This document shows, in pieces, positions 54,369 through 63,847 of a stretch of 64,000 bases of DNA. The notes beneath the pieces are model-generated. The model saw only the letters and a program-made list of their open reading frames with translations. It made no database searches and was not told where the DNA came from. The stretch is taken from contig NZ_CP022221.1 of assembly GCF_004114935.1 (NCBI RefSeq), forward strand, positions 8,639,001 through 8,703,000, read 5' to 3'. This stretch comes from Bradyrhizobium zhanjiangense (lineage in GTDB: Bacteria; Pseudomonadota; Alphaproteobacteria; Rhizobiales; Xanthobacteraceae). The translations under genes and the position numbers were made by a program. Numbering within the stretch: the first letter of the stretch is position 1; every line of letters starts with the position of its first letter.

Positions 54369-55334
54369 ATGACCAAAGGCACACTGGCCGTCCTGATCAA
54401 CAGCACGCAGCAGAACTGGCTGCCGGAGCGCTGGAAGGCCCGGTTCGACGCGGTCTGCGGCGGCCGGCGCGTGGTGCTGCTGCCCGATTCCGCCCTTGAT
54501 CCGGCCGAGGTGCACTATGCCGCCGTTTGGAAACCGGTGCCGGGCGATCTCGGTGCGTTCCCCAATCTGCGTGCGATCTTCAATCTCGGCGCCGGCGTCG
54601 ACGCGTTGATGGCAGACAAGAGCCTGCCCGATGTGCCGCTGGTGCGCGTCGCCGTGCCCGACCTGACCAACCGCATGACCGAATATGTCGTGCTGCATGT
54701 GCTGATGCACCATCGCCAGGAGCTCTATTTGCGCCAGTGCCAGCGCGAGAAGCGCTGGGAGCCCACATATCAATGGCCGGCGAGCGCGGTCACGGTAGGC
54801 ATCATGGGGCTCGGCACGCTGGGCACTGATGCGGCCGATGTGCTGCGCCGGCTCGGCTTCCGCGTCGCCGGCTGGAGCCGCAGCCGGCGCACGATCGAGG
54901 GCGTCGAATGCTTCCACGGCACGGATGGAATCGACGCGTTCCTGCGCGCGACCGACATCCTGGTCTGCCTGCTGCCGCTGACGCCGGACACGCATGGCAT
55001 CCTCAATCGCGACGTCTTCACCAAGCTCAGCCGCAACAGCCCGCTCGGCGCGCCGGTGCTGATCAATGCCGGCCGCGGCGGCTTGCAGAACGAAGCCGAC
55101 ATCCTGGCCTGCCTCGACGACGGCACGCTGGGCGCCGTCTCGCTCGACGTCTTTGTGCAGGAGCCGCAGCCGGCGACCAGCCGGTTCTGGACCCACCCCA
55201 AGGTGCTGCTGACCCCGCACAACGCAGCCGACACCGATGCGGACGCGATCTCGGCCTACGTCGCCGAGCAGATAGCGCGCTTCGAAGCGGGCGGTGTGCT
55301 GGAGAATGTGGTGGATCGGGCCAGGGGGTATTGA
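54369..55334 (+). CDS. Glyoxylate/hydroxypyruvate reductase A-like D-2-hydroxyacid dehydrogenase
   Basis: 321 aa. N-terminal catalytic domain, then Rossmann domain with GIMGLGTLGTDAADVLRRLGF, the catalytic Arg in LINAGRGGLQNEADIL, Glu in SLDVFVQEP and His in LLTPHNAADT. Reduces glyoxylate or hydroxypyruvate with NAD(P)H. Its start at ATG 54369 has GAGG 11 nt upstream; an in-frame ATG at 54300 lies in the divergent promoter region. Confidence 0.88.
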   Translation: MTKGTLAVLINSTQQNWLPERWKARFDAVCGGRRVVLLPDSALDPAEVHYAAVWKPVPGDLGAFPNLRAIFNLGAGVDALMADKSLPDVPLVRVAVPDLTNRMTEYVVLHVLMHHRQELYLRQCQREKRWEPTYQWPASAVTVGIMGLGTLGTDAADVLRRLGFRVAGWSRSRRTIEGVECFHGTDGIDAFLRATDILVCLLPLTPDTHGILNRDVFTKLSRNSPLGAPVLINAGRGGLQNEADILACLDDGTLGAVSLDVFVQEPQPATSRFWTHPKVLLTPHNAADTDADAISAYVAEQIARFEAGGVLENVVDRARGY

Positions 55335-55660
55335 GGCCTCGCCTGGTTGGAAGAGGCACGACCGCGCCTCACTTTCGATGTCGTCCTGGCGAAAGCCAGG
55401 ACCCATTACCCCAGGGAGAAGTTGCGGCGCGAAGTCGTAATCGGAGTCTTCGCCAAACCACTTCCTGGGGTAATGGGTCCTGGATCTGCGCTCCGCCCTG
55501 GACAACGCTACGCGTTGCCAAGAGCTGCGCTTGACCAGGACGACAGCTTTGTTTGGGCTCGTCGCCCCGCCCCGCCCCTCCCCACCAGCATCCCCGTTCA
55601 CCCTCTCTTAGCGAGAAGTTGATAGACGTTGTTAATCAACGCTCAACGAATGGGTCGAAC
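55335..55660. other. Intergenic region dominated by a repeat
   Basis: About 326 bp, of which 55380-55545 is a dispersed palindromic repeat also present at 57648-57770. No gene is supported. Confidence 0.5.
55380..55545. repeat. GTCGTCCTGGCGAAAGCCAG repeat, copy 1
   Basis: Starts GTCGTCCTGGCGAAAGCCAG and contains ACCCATTACCCCAGG, mirrored by CCTGGGGTAATGGGTCCTGG, and ends CCAGGACGAC. The first 50 bp match copy 2 (57648) almost base for base. Copies 1 and 2 lie in direct orientation on either side of the chemoreceptor gene. Confidence 0.82.
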
Positions 55661-57629
55661 ATGCGAGCGAACCTCGGCCTCAGGATGCGGATCACGGTTG
55701 CGCTGGCGGTGACGGCGGCGGCGACCGCCCTGTTTGCCGTGCTCGGGGCGATGTGGATCATCGCCGGGATCATCGACCGGGCCGACCAGCGCGAGCTGCG
55801 CAGCCATTACGATGCGCTGCAATCGCGCATTGCCGAGGAATCGCATCGCGCCGCCGCGATGAGCGCCGTGGTCGCGGCGATGCCGGCGACGCAAGAGGCC
55901 ATGGCGAAGCAGGATCGCGAGGCGCTGGTGCGCCTGTTCGGACCGGTCTTTGCCGCCACCAAGTCGGACTACGGCGTCGATCAGTTCCAGTTCCATGTGG
56001 CGCCGGCGACCTCGTTCCTGCGCGTGCACCAGCCGGCGAAATTCGGTGACGACCTCTCCGGCTTTCGCAAGACGGTCGTCGTCGCTAACCAGGACCGCAA
56101 GGTCGTAGTCGGTCTCGAGGGCGGTGTGGCCGGACTCGGCATCCGCGGCGTGGTGCCGATCGCGCAAGCCGGCAAGCATCTCGGCACGGTCGAATTCGGT
56201 CTGACCTTCGGCCAACCTTTCTTCGACGACTTCAAGGCCAACCGCCATGTCGACGTCGCCTTCCATCTCGCCGACGGTTCAAGCTTCAAGCTGTTCGGTG
56301 GCACGCTGAAGGGCAAGAGCTTCTTCGATGCGGCCGATTACGGCCGCGCCACCGGCGGCGACTTCACGGTGCGGCAGGCCAAGCTCGACACGACGCCGGT
56401 CGCCGCGCTGCTCGGACCGATCAAGGATTTTTCCGGCAAACCGCTCGGTGCGGTCGAGCTGGTGATGGACAATGCCGACTACGAGGCCTCGGCCGACCGC
56501 GCCTGGATGCTCGCGATCGGGATCGCCGCGCTCGGGCTCGTGCTGGCCGCGATCGTCGGCTATCTCATTGCTCGCAGCATTTCGCGCCCGATCATCTCGA
56601 TCACGAGCGTGATGCGCGAGCTCGCAGATGGTCGGCTCGACGTCACCATTCCCGCCAGCAAAGCGAATGACGAGGTCGGCGCAATGGTGAAGGCCGTCGC
56701 GGTGTTCCGCGACAATGCCGTAAGCTTTAGCAAACTCCAAGCCGAGCAGCTCGAGGCCAAGGCGCATTCCGAAGCGGAGAAGCGGCGCGCTTTCGGCGCG
56801 CTCGCCGACAATTTCGAAGCCAGCATCCGCGACGTCGTCACCACGGTATCCTCGGCCGCGGTCGAGATGGAGCACACCGCCCGCTCGATGTCCGAGATCG
56901 TCGAGCAGTCGCGACAACAGACTCGCACGGTGTCTTCGGCCTCGGCGCTGGCCTCGGAGAACGTCCAGACGGTGGCGGCCGCCGCGGAAGAACTGTCCTC
57001 GTCCATGACCGAGATCAGCCGCCGCCTCGCCCATGCGACCGAGGTCGTCGGCAGGGCAGCGAGCGACGGGGAACGATCGAATGCGCGCGTGCAGAGCCTT
57101 GCCGACGCCGCGCAAAAGATCGGCGACGTCGTCTCCTTCATCAACGGCATTGCGGGACAGACCAATCTGCTCGCGCTGAACGCGACGATCGAGGCGGCGC
57201 GCGCGGGCGAAGCCGGCCGCGGCTTTGCCGTGGTCGCCTCCGAGGTGAAGGCGCTGGCGACCCAGACCGCGAAGGCGACGGAGGAGATCGGCGCGCAGGT
57301 GACGGCGGTACAGGGAGAGACCACCGGTGCTGTCGACGGCATCCAGTCGATCTGTGCGACGATCCGGGAGGTCGACGAAATCTCGGCCGCGATTGCGGCA
57401 GCCGTCGGTCAGCAAGGGCACGGCGACACAAGAGATCGCGCAGAACGTCCAGCAGGCTGCGGCTCGCACCGGCGAGGTCTCACAAAACATCTCCGGCGTC
57501 ACCGCCGGCATCGCTGCGACCGGCACAGCGGCTGAGGAAGTGCTGGGATCGGCGATCGAGCTGTCAAAGCAGTCGCAGCGGCTGCGGGACGAAGTGGACC
57601 GCTTCCTCGCGCATATCCGCGCGGCATAG
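55661..57629 (+). pseudogene. Methyl-accepting chemotaxis protein with a one-base frameshift
   Basis: A chemoreceptor starting at 55661 ([13 protein letters not shown]): transmembrane helix about 10-32, a periplasmic sensor region (about 35-285) with the [20 protein letters not shown] pattern, second helix ([20 protein letters not shown]), HAMP domain and signalling tip ([20 protein letters not shown]). The frame breaks at the G-run 57416-57418: after AAVGQQG it should continue with [14 protein letters not shown], which is found in the next frame to 57629. One extra G explains it. Without it the protein would be about 655 aa. Confidence 0.85.
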
Positions 57630-57647
57630 TCGCGCCACAACAATAGT

Positions 57648-57770
57648 GTCGTCCTGGCGAAAGCCAGGACCCATTACCCCAGGGAGAAGTTGCGGCACGA
57701 CGTTCTAACCCCGAGCTTTCGCCAAAACTGCATTCGGTGGCTATGGGTCCCGGCTTTCGCCAGGACGACA
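57648..57770. repeat. GTCGTCCTGGCGAAAGCCAG repeat, copy 2
   Basis: Same beginning as copy 1 at 55380 (through AGGGAGAAGTTGCGGC) and a palindromic end (GCTTTCGCCAGGACGAC). It lies 18 bp past the chemoreceptor reading frame and directly before the end of the TetR gene. Confidence 0.82.
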
Positions 57771-57771
57771 G

Positions 57772-58416
57772 CTAAGGTTTAGCCCCCACCATCATGTCGA
57801 TCGCGCCGCTGACGATGGCCTCGAGCTCCTTGCGCGGGACGCGGGCGCGGGAACGGATGGCGATCGTGTGCACCGTGGCGGATGCGACCTGCGCCAGCAC
57901 CGCCGGGTCGGCGCTATCAGGCAGCTCGCCCTTCTCCTTGGCGCGGCGGAAGCAATTGGCAAAGGCCTTGTCGAGTTCGGTGAGACCTTCGAGCACCATG
58001 GCGCGGATCTCAGGATCACTCACCGCCTCGGAGGCCGCAGTCACCACCGTGAAGCAGCCCCGCGGACCAGTGTCACCCGAGAGATAGATGTTCAGCGCGG
58101 ACGCGAAGATGCGCTCCAGCCGCTGGCGCACCGGCATCTCCTGGCGAAAGATCTCCACCATCGATGCGCGCGCTTCCTCCCGGTAGCGCTGGTAGCTCTT
58201 GATGTAGAGCTCGCGCTTGTCGCCGAACGCGCCATAGAGGCTCGGGCGGTTCATGCCGGTGGCTTCGCTGAGATCGTCGAGCGAGGTCGCGGCAAAGCCC
58301 TGCTTGCGGAACAGGTCGAGCGCTCTGCCGAGCGCGACATCGGGCTCATAGGCACGCGGCCGGCCACGGCGCTTGGGTCCGTTGGCAGCAGCTGGCGGTT
58401 TCGATTTTTGTACCAT
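57772..58416 (-). CDS. TetR/AcrR family regulator
   Basis: 214 aa. TetR HTH (PDVALGRALDLFRKQGFAAT, LDDLSEATGMNRPSLYGAFGDKRELY), preceded by a basic tail (KRRGRPRAYE). Divergent from a glutathione S-transferase gene across 105 bp that contain the inverted half-sites GATTTTTGTAC and GTACAAAAATC, so it likely represses that gene and itself. The ligand, perhaps an electrophile, is inferred from the neighbour. Confidence 0.88.
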   Translation of the reverse strand: MVQKSKPPAAANGPKRRGRPRAYEPDVALGRALDLFRKQGFAATSLDDLSEATGMNRPSLYGAFGDKRELYIKSYQRYREEARASMVEIFRQEMPVRQRLERIFASALNIYLSGDTGPRGCFTVVTAASEAVSDPEIRAMVLEGLTELDKAFANCFRRAKEKGELPDSADPAVLAQVASATVHTIAIRSRARVPRKELEAIVSGAIDMMVGAKP

Positions 58417-58469
58417 TTCGCAAAATAATCCTTGACCGACCCTATATTATGCAAGACAGTACAAAAATC
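58403..58469. promoter_or_regulatory. Inverted 11-bp half-sites in the TetR-GST divergent promoter
   Basis: GATTTTTGTAC at 58403-58413 and GTACAAAAATC at 58459-58469 are exact reverse complements separated by 45 bp. The left half overlaps the start of the TetR gene. The spacing exceeds a normal single TetR site, so two dimers or looping may be involved. Confidence 0.5.
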
Positions 58470-58521
58470 AATCTGGCCAGATTGAGCGACACCCAGAAGG
58501 AATTGCCCAAGGAGGCTACAG

Positions 58522-59166
58522 ATGGATCTCTATTTCTCGCCGCTCGCCTGCTCGATGGCGACCCGCGTGGCGCTGTATGAAGCTGGCGCCGAAGCGAACT
58601 ATCTCGAAGTCGATCCGCCGACGAAGACAGTGCTGAGTGACGGCTCCGACTTCCGCAGCGTAAACCCGATTGGCCTCGTGCCGACGCTGCGCACCGACGA
58701 GGGCGTGGTGCTGACCGAGAACGCCGCGATCCTGCAATATGTTGCCGACCGTTTCCCGCGATCCGGCCTCGGCGCCGCTGCGGGCATCGAGCGCACGCGA
58801 CTACATCAATGGCTCTGCTTCATCGGCACCGAGCTGCACAAGGCCCTGTTCGTGCCCGTGCTCGACCGCAAAGCGCCGCAGGAAGCCAAGGCCTATGCGC
58901 TAGAGAAGAACCTGTCGCGACTCGACTACCTCGACAATCATCTCAAGGGACGTGAATTCCTGCTCGACCATTTCAGCGTCGCCGACGCCTATCTCGTCAC
59001 GGTCATCAACTGGACCATGGCGACTCCGCCGATCGAGCTCGCGAAATGGCCGAACCTGAAGGCCTATTACGAGCGCCTGCGCCAGCGGCCCTCGATCGCG
59101 AAGGCGATCGCGGAGGAGTTCGAGCTGTACAAGGCCGAGCAGGCGCGGAAGAAGGCGGCGGCGTAA
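58522..59166 (+). CDS. Glutathione S-transferase (beta-class-like)
   Basis: 214 aa. Thioredoxin-like N-terminal domain starting MDLYFSPLACSMATRVALYE, with a Cys10 in the beta-class position, PIGLVPTLRTDEG (cis-Pro) and ENAAILQYVADRF; helical C-terminal domain DYLDNHLKGREFLLDHFSVADAYLVTVINW. It conjugates glutathione to electrophiles or repairs disulfides in the cytosol. AAGGAGG ribosome-binding site. Divergent from the TetR gene and probably under its control. Confidence 0.92.
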   Translation: MDLYFSPLACSMATRVALYEAGAEANYLEVDPPTKTVLSDGSDFRSVNPIGLVPTLRTDEGVVLTENAAILQYVADRFPRSGLGAAAGIERTRLHQWLCFIGTELHKALFVPVLDRKAPQEAKAYALEKNLSRLDYLDNHLKGREFLLDHFSVADAYLVTVINWTMATPPIELAKWPNLKAYYERLRQRPSIAKAIAEEFELYKAEQARKKAAA

Positions 59167-59217
59167 GCCAGAAGCATCGAAATGCCGTCCCGGCCGCTCA
59201 GCCGGGACGGCGCAAAT

Positions 59218-60522
59218 CTATCCGTACAGCACCCGCGGCAGGATCGTGACGATGCCGGGCCACAATGTGAGCAGCAGCACGAAGCCGATCATGATCATGA
59301 GATACGGCATCGTCACGCGCGCGATGTAGCCGAGGCCGTCCTCGGTCAGGCCCTGGATCACGAACAAGTTGAAGCCGACCGGCGGGGTGATCTGCGCCAT
59401 CTCGACGGCGAGAACCAGGAAGACGCCGAACCAGACCTCGTCGAAGCCCGCCGCCTTCACGATCGGCAGCACGATCGGCAGCGTCATCACGATCATCGAG
59501 AAGCCGTCGAGGAAGCAGCCGAGGACGAGATAGAAGACGACCAAAGCCACGATCAGCATGAAAGGCGACAGGCCAAGCCCCTTGACGAAGGCCGCCACCG
59601 CTTGCGGGATGCCGAGGAAGGCCGCCGCGTTGCCGAGGATCGAGGCGCCGAGCACGATCAGTGCGATCATCGAGCAGGTCACGACCGAGCCGATCAGCAC
59701 GTCCCTCATCACCTGCTGCGACATCGCTCCTTGCGCCCAGGCAACCAGCGCCGCGCCGAGCACGCCGACAGCCGCGGCCTCCGACGGCGTCGCCAGCCCG
59801 CCATACATCGAGCCGAGCACGCAGGCGATCAGGAACAGCGCCGGCGCGAGGTCCTTCAGCGCCGCGAAGCGCTCGCTCCACGGCACCTGCGAGAGTTTTG
59901 CTTCCGTCTCCGGCACCATGGTGCCGTTGAGGCTGGTGTGCAGCATCACCCAGGCCATGAAGGTGGCGGCCAATAGCAGACCAGGCAGCACGCCGGCGGT
60001 GAACAGCTTCAGGATCGAGACGTCGCCGAGCACGCCATAGATGATCATGATGTTGGACGGCGGAATCAGGAAGCCGAGCGTGCCGGCACCGGCGAGCGAG
60101 CCGATCGCGATGTCGCGGGAATAGCCGCGGCGCAGCAGCTCGTTCAGCGACATGCGGCCGATCACCTGCGTGGTCGCGGCCGACGAGCCCGAGATCGCCG
60201 CGAAAATGGTGCAGCCGATCACGTTCACATGCAGCAGGCGGCCGGGCAAAAGCCCGGCCCAGGGCGCGAGCCCCTGAAACAGCGAGCGCGACAGGCGGGT
60301 GCGAAACAACAGCTCGCCCATCAGGATGAAGAGCGGCAGCGCCAGCAGCTCCTGCGTGGTCAGGATGTTCCAGGCATATTGCGGCAACAGCTTGTCGAGC
60401 GGGATCGAGCGGAACATCGCGAGCAGCAGCGTCGCGGTGAGCGCCAGCGTCAGGCCGATCCAGACGCCGCAAGCCAGCAGCGCGAACAGGATCGCAAACA
60501 GGGTGACGACTTCGATGGTCAT
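59218..60522 (-). CDS. TRAP transporter large permease (DctM family)
   Basis: 434 aa, about 12 transmembrane helices, the large TRAP membrane subunit. Characteristic stretches: ALPLFILMGELLFRTRLSRSLFQGL, AAISGSSAATTQVIGRM, LGFLIPPSNIMIIYGVLGDVSI, LGCFLDGFSMIVMTLPIVLPIV and MAQITPPVGFNLFVIQG. Carries out sodium-driven uptake with the small permease and binding protein. Starts 34 nt after the small-permease gene. Substrate unknown. Confidence 0.93.
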   Translation of the reverse strand: MTIEVVTLFAILFALLACGVWIGLTLALTATLLLAMFRSIPLDKLLPQYAWNILTTQELLALPLFILMGELLFRTRLSRSLFQGLAPWAGLLPGRLLHVNVIGCTIFAAISGSSAATTQVIGRMSLNELLRRGYSRDIAIGSLAGAGTLGFLIPPSNIMIIYGVLGDVSILKLFTAGVLPGLLLAATFMAWVMLHTSLNGTMVPETEAKLSQVPWSERFAALKDLAPALFLIACVLGSMYGGLATPSEAAAVGVLGAALVAWAQGAMSQQVMRDVLIGSVVTCSMIALIVLGASILGNAAAFLGIPQAVAAFVKGLGLSPFMLIVALVVFYLVLGCFLDGFSMIVMTLPIVLPIVKAAGFDEVWFGVFLVLAVEMAQITPPVGFNLFVIQGLTEDGLGYIARVTMPYLMIMIGFVLLLTLWPGIVTILPRVLYG

Positions 60523-60556
60523 GGGATCCGCTGTGCGGGGATTGGCGCGTGGGCGA

Positions 60557-61168
60557 TCATTCGACGGGCGAGGCCTTCATGCGGTGATCCTCCAGCGGCA
60601 GGCCGAGCATGGCCTGAATCGCACGCGCCAGGAACTGAAGCGTCAGCAGCAGCATGCCAAAGGTGACGACGGCTTGCGGAAACCACAGCGGCGTATCGCT
60701 CGAGGTCGAGACCTGGCCGCGCACATAGGCGCCAAAGGCGAACTTTGCCATCGCCGAGGTCAGGAACGCCATGAAGGCGAAGCCGGCCGCCGCCGACAGG
60801 ATCTCGAGCGCACGCTGCACCAAGGCCGGCGCGTTCTTGAGCAGCAGCACGACACGGATGTGACCGCCGACACGCAAGGTCATGGCGGCGCCGAAGGTGA
60901 AGGACGCCGCCATCAGATAGGACGAGTATTCCCAGGCGATCGAGATCGACGGCGGGAAGAATGAAAAGAAGTTCGAGAGGAAGCGCGTTGCGACCTCGCA
61001 TAGCATCAGCAGTGTCAGCATCAACAAGCAGCCGCCGCCGATCCAGCCGTCGAGCCGGCCGAGGCGATCGATGCAGTCGAGCAGGATGCGCAGCGGCGCC
61101 GGTGCCGCTGCATTGAGACTCTGCGGAGCTTCGGGCGAGACGCTCACCACGACGTCGCCCTCAGCCAC
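60557..61168 (-). CDS. TRAP transporter small permease (DctQ family)
   Basis: 203 aa, four transmembrane helices with the DctQ pattern (GWIGGGCLLMLTLLMLCEVATRFL, then AWEYSSYLMAASFTFGAAMTLRVGGHIRV). Overlaps the binding-protein gene by 8 nt. It is the small membrane subunit that stabilises the large permease. Confidence 0.9.
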   Translation of the reverse strand: MAEGDVVVSVSPEAPQSLNAAAPAPLRILLDCIDRLGRLDGWIGGGCLLMLTLLMLCEVATRFLSNFFSFFPPSISIAWEYSSYLMAASFTFGAAMTLRVGGHIRVVLLLKNAPALVQRALEILSAAAGFAFMAFLTSAMAKFAFGAYVRGQVSTSSDTPLWFPQAVVTFGMLLLTLQFLARAIQAMLGLPLEDHRMKASPVE

Positions 61169-62162
61169 GCTTCATTTCGGCGAGATAGGCCCGCACCGGC
61201 TTGTCGGCCGCCGGCACACGCTTGAGGAACGCATCGAGCTGCGGTGCGGTCTTGCTGCGGATGGCCGTCATCATCGCGTCCGAGACCGGCACCACCTCCA
61301 TGCCGCCCTCCTTGAGACGGTTGAGGCTGTCGACGTCGGCCTTGAGAGAATTCGCCCAGAATGCCGGCTCCATCTTCGTGGCGATATCCGTAACGAGCTT
61401 CTGTTGATCGCTGGAGAGCGCCTTCCAGGAATCGAGATTGACGGTGAGCATCTGCGACGACCAGACGTGGTTGGTCGGGTAGATGTATTTCAGGAACTCC
61501 CAGAACTTTCCGTCGACCCCCGAGACCGCCGAGGTGGAAACCCCCGAGACCGCACCCGACGCCAGCGCGGGAATCGTCTCGCCCCAGGGGATCATCACCG
61601 GCGCCATGCCGACCACGGCCAGCATGTCGACGGCGTTCTTGTCGGGCACGCGGATCTTGATGTTCTTCAGGCCCTCGACGTCGGCCACCTTGACCTTGAG
61701 GTGCAGATATTGCGTCGGCCACGGCACGATGTAGAGGATCTTCTGGTTGTTGCGGGCGGCGACCTTCTCATATTCGGGCCGCACATATTTGTGCAGCACC
61801 TTCAGTTCGTCCATCGAGCCGCAGAGGAAGGGGATGCTCTCGACGCCCATGAAGGGTTCGTCGCCGACCTGCTGGATGTTGAGGACGTCAGCGAGCGGCA
61901 CCAGGCCGTCGCGCACGGCGCGCAGATGCTCGGGGCCCTTGAAGCCGAGCTGGCCCCCGGCCTTCACGGTGATCGCGACCGAGCCGCTGCTCTGCTTCTT
62001 CACCTCTTCCGCGAAGGCAAAAGCGTTCTGGGTGTGGAAATTGCCGTCGGGCCAGACCGTTGACATGTCCCAGCTGACGCTCGCCGCCCGGGCGCGGGTG
62101 GAGATGTGACCAGCGGCCAGCAGCGTCGCTGCACCCGCGGTGAAATTCCTTCGCGTGATCAT
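61161..62162 (-). CDS. TRAP transporter substrate-binding protein (DctP family)
   Basis: 333 aa. Twin-arginine-type signal MITRRNFTAGAATLLAAGH, then a DctP fold with the ligand-binding GRxxDxxxV-like region: VRDGLVPLADVLNIQQVGDEPF, KNIKIRVPDKNAVDMLAVVGMAPVMIP, WGETIPALASGAVSG. Periplasmic ligand binder for the permease genes that follow. Lies 24 nt after hyuB, so the ligand is likely related to the hydantoinase-type substrate. Confidence 0.92.
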   Translation of the reverse strand: MITRRNFTAGAATLLAAGHISTRARAASVSWDMSTVWPDGNFHTQNAFAFAEEVKKQSSGSVAITVKAGGQLGFKGPEHLRAVRDGLVPLADVLNIQQVGDEPFMGVESIPFLCGSMDELKVLHKYVRPEYEKVAARNNQKILYIVPWPTQYLHLKVKVADVEGLKNIKIRVPDKNAVDMLAVVGMAPVMIPWGETIPALASGAVSGVSTSAVSGVDGKFWEFLKYIYPTNHVWSSQMLTVNLDSWKALSSDQQKLVTDIATKMEPAFWANSLKADVDSLNRLKEGGMEVVPVSDAMMTAIRSKTAPQLDAFLKRVPAADKPVRAYLAEMKRG

Positions 62163-62186
62163 TGCTCCCCTCCGTTTACCATCGCG

Positions 62187-63845
62187 TCACCGCGCGTACC
62201 CATAAACTGCAACTGCATTGTCTGAAGACACGAAACCGCTCTCGACGTCGTCCTTCACCGCCGCGCGCTCGCGCTTGCCGGGATCGCCAATGCCGGCGCC
62301 GCCCGGTGTCAGCACCACCAGCCGGTCGTCCGGCGGCACCTGCTGAAAGCCTTTTCCACGCAGCTTCTTGCCGGATTTGAGGCCGACATAGCCGGCCTCG
62401 CCGTCCCGGCCGCCATCGCGCCCGCGCGGCGGATGATCGATGCGATCGAACGCCGCCAGGATGTCGAACGGCGCATCGACGCCGCTGCCGACCTCGATGA
62501 TCTGACCGAGCCCGCCGCGGGTGCGCCCTGCCCCGCCGGAATCCGGACGCAGCTCCTTGCGCCAGAAGATCAAAGGCGTCTGCGTCTCTGCGATCTCGAC
62601 CGGCGTGCCGCGCACGCCGCTGGGATAGGCGGTGGCCGACAGGCCGTCCTTGCCGAAGCGCGCACCGGTGCCGCCATTGGAGGTCACCGCCATCGAGAAC
62701 CCGTAATTGCCGCCGGCGCCGCTTCGCGTCTGTCCGCGGACATTGAGATTCCACAGGCACGACGTGCCTTCGGCCGGCACGCGCTCGGGAATGATCTGGC
62801 GCAAACAGCCGAACACGACGTCGGGCAGCATCTGGCCGATGACGTGACGCGAGGCGACCGCCGCAGGCTTCGGCGCATTGAGGATCGCACCCGCCGGCGC
62901 CGACACCGTCAGCGGCGAGAGCGAGCCGGCATTGTTCGGGATGTGCGAGGCGACGACGCAGCCGAGGCCGAACACGGTATAGGCCGTGGTGTAGGACAGG
63001 GGCACGTTGATGCCGAAATTGGAGGCGGCTGAGGTGCCGTCGAAATCGACGTGGATGCCTTCGTCCGAGATCGTCAGCGTCGCTGCGAGCGTCACCGGCG
63101 CATCATAGCCGTCGACGACCATGGTGTTGCGCCAGCTGCCCTTTGGCAGCTTTGCGACCTCGGCAAGCACGGCCTCGCGCGAGCGGTCGCAGATGTAGTC
63201 GCCGAGCTCGTCGAGCGTCTCGATGCCGAACTCGGTCATCATCTCGACCAGGCGCTCACAGCCGACGTCGTTGCAGCCGGCCAGCGAATAGGTGTCGCCT
63301 TCGGTGTCGATCGGCAGCCGCGTGTTGGTCCGGATCATCGCCATCAGCGTCTCGTTGACGACGCCCTGGTCGATCAGCTTCAGCATGGGGATGTAGAGCC
63401 CCTCCATGAACACGTCGGTGGCATCGGGTCCAAAACCGATGCCGCCGATGTCCATGAGATGGCTGGTGCAGGAGAACAGCGCGACAGGCTTGCCGTCCTT
63501 GAAGCAGGGCGTAGTGACGACGAAATCGTTGAGATGGCCGGTGCCCATCCAGGGATCGTTGGTGATGTAGGCATCGCCCTCCTTCATCGTCTCGATCGGA
63601 AAATGGGCAATGAAATGCTTGACCGATTCCGCCATCGAGTTGACGTGGCCGGGCGTGCCGGTCACCGCCTGCGCCAGCATGCGGCCCTTGAGGTCGAACA
63701 CACCCGCGGAGAGGTCGCCGCATTCGCGCACGATCGGGCTGAACGCGGTGCGGAGCAGCACCTGCGCCTGCTCCTCGACCACGGCGATCAGCCGGTGCCA
63801 CATGATCTGGAGATCGATCAGGCTCGCGCCGCTTGCCTTGCTCAT
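62187..63845 (-). CDS. hyuB: Hydantoinase B/oxoprolinase family protein
   Basis: 552 aa HyuB-type subunit: ITNDPWMGTGHLNDFVV, CTSHLMDIGG with His ligands, VDFDGTSAASNFGINVPLSYT, and the C-terminal GGLGQIIEVGSG and TPGGAGIGDPGKRE. With HyuA it forms an ATP-dependent amidohydrolase opening hydantoins, 5-oxoproline or N-substituted lactams; carboxylases for acetone and acetophenone are related. Starts 2 nt after the hyuA stop codon. The substrate is not identifiable. Confidence 0.92.
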   Translation of the reverse strand: MSKASGASLIDLQIMWHRLIAVVEEQAQVLLRTAFSPIVRECGDLSAGVFDLKGRMLAQAVTGTPGHVNSMAESVKHFIAHFPIETMKEGDAYITNDPWMGTGHLNDFVVTTPCFKDGKPVALFSCTSHLMDIGGIGFGPDATDVFMEGLYIPMLKLIDQGVVNETLMAMIRTNTRLPIDTEGDTYSLAGCNDVGCERLVEMMTEFGIETLDELGDYICDRSREAVLAEVAKLPKGSWRNTMVVDGYDAPVTLAATLTISDEGIHVDFDGTSAASNFGINVPLSYTTAYTVFGLGCVVASHIPNNAGSLSPLTVSAPAGAILNAPKPAAVASRHVIGQMLPDVVFGCLRQIIPERVPAEGTSCLWNLNVRGQTRSGAGGNYGFSMAVTSNGGTGARFGKDGLSATAYPSGVRGTPVEIAETQTPLIFWRKELRPDSGGAGRTRGGLGQIIEVGSGVDAPFDILAAFDRIDHPPRGRDGGRDGEAGYVGLKSGKKLRGKGFQQVPPDDRLVVLTPGGAGIGDPGKRERAAVKDDVESGFVSSDNAVAVYGYAR

Positions 63846-63847
63846 GA

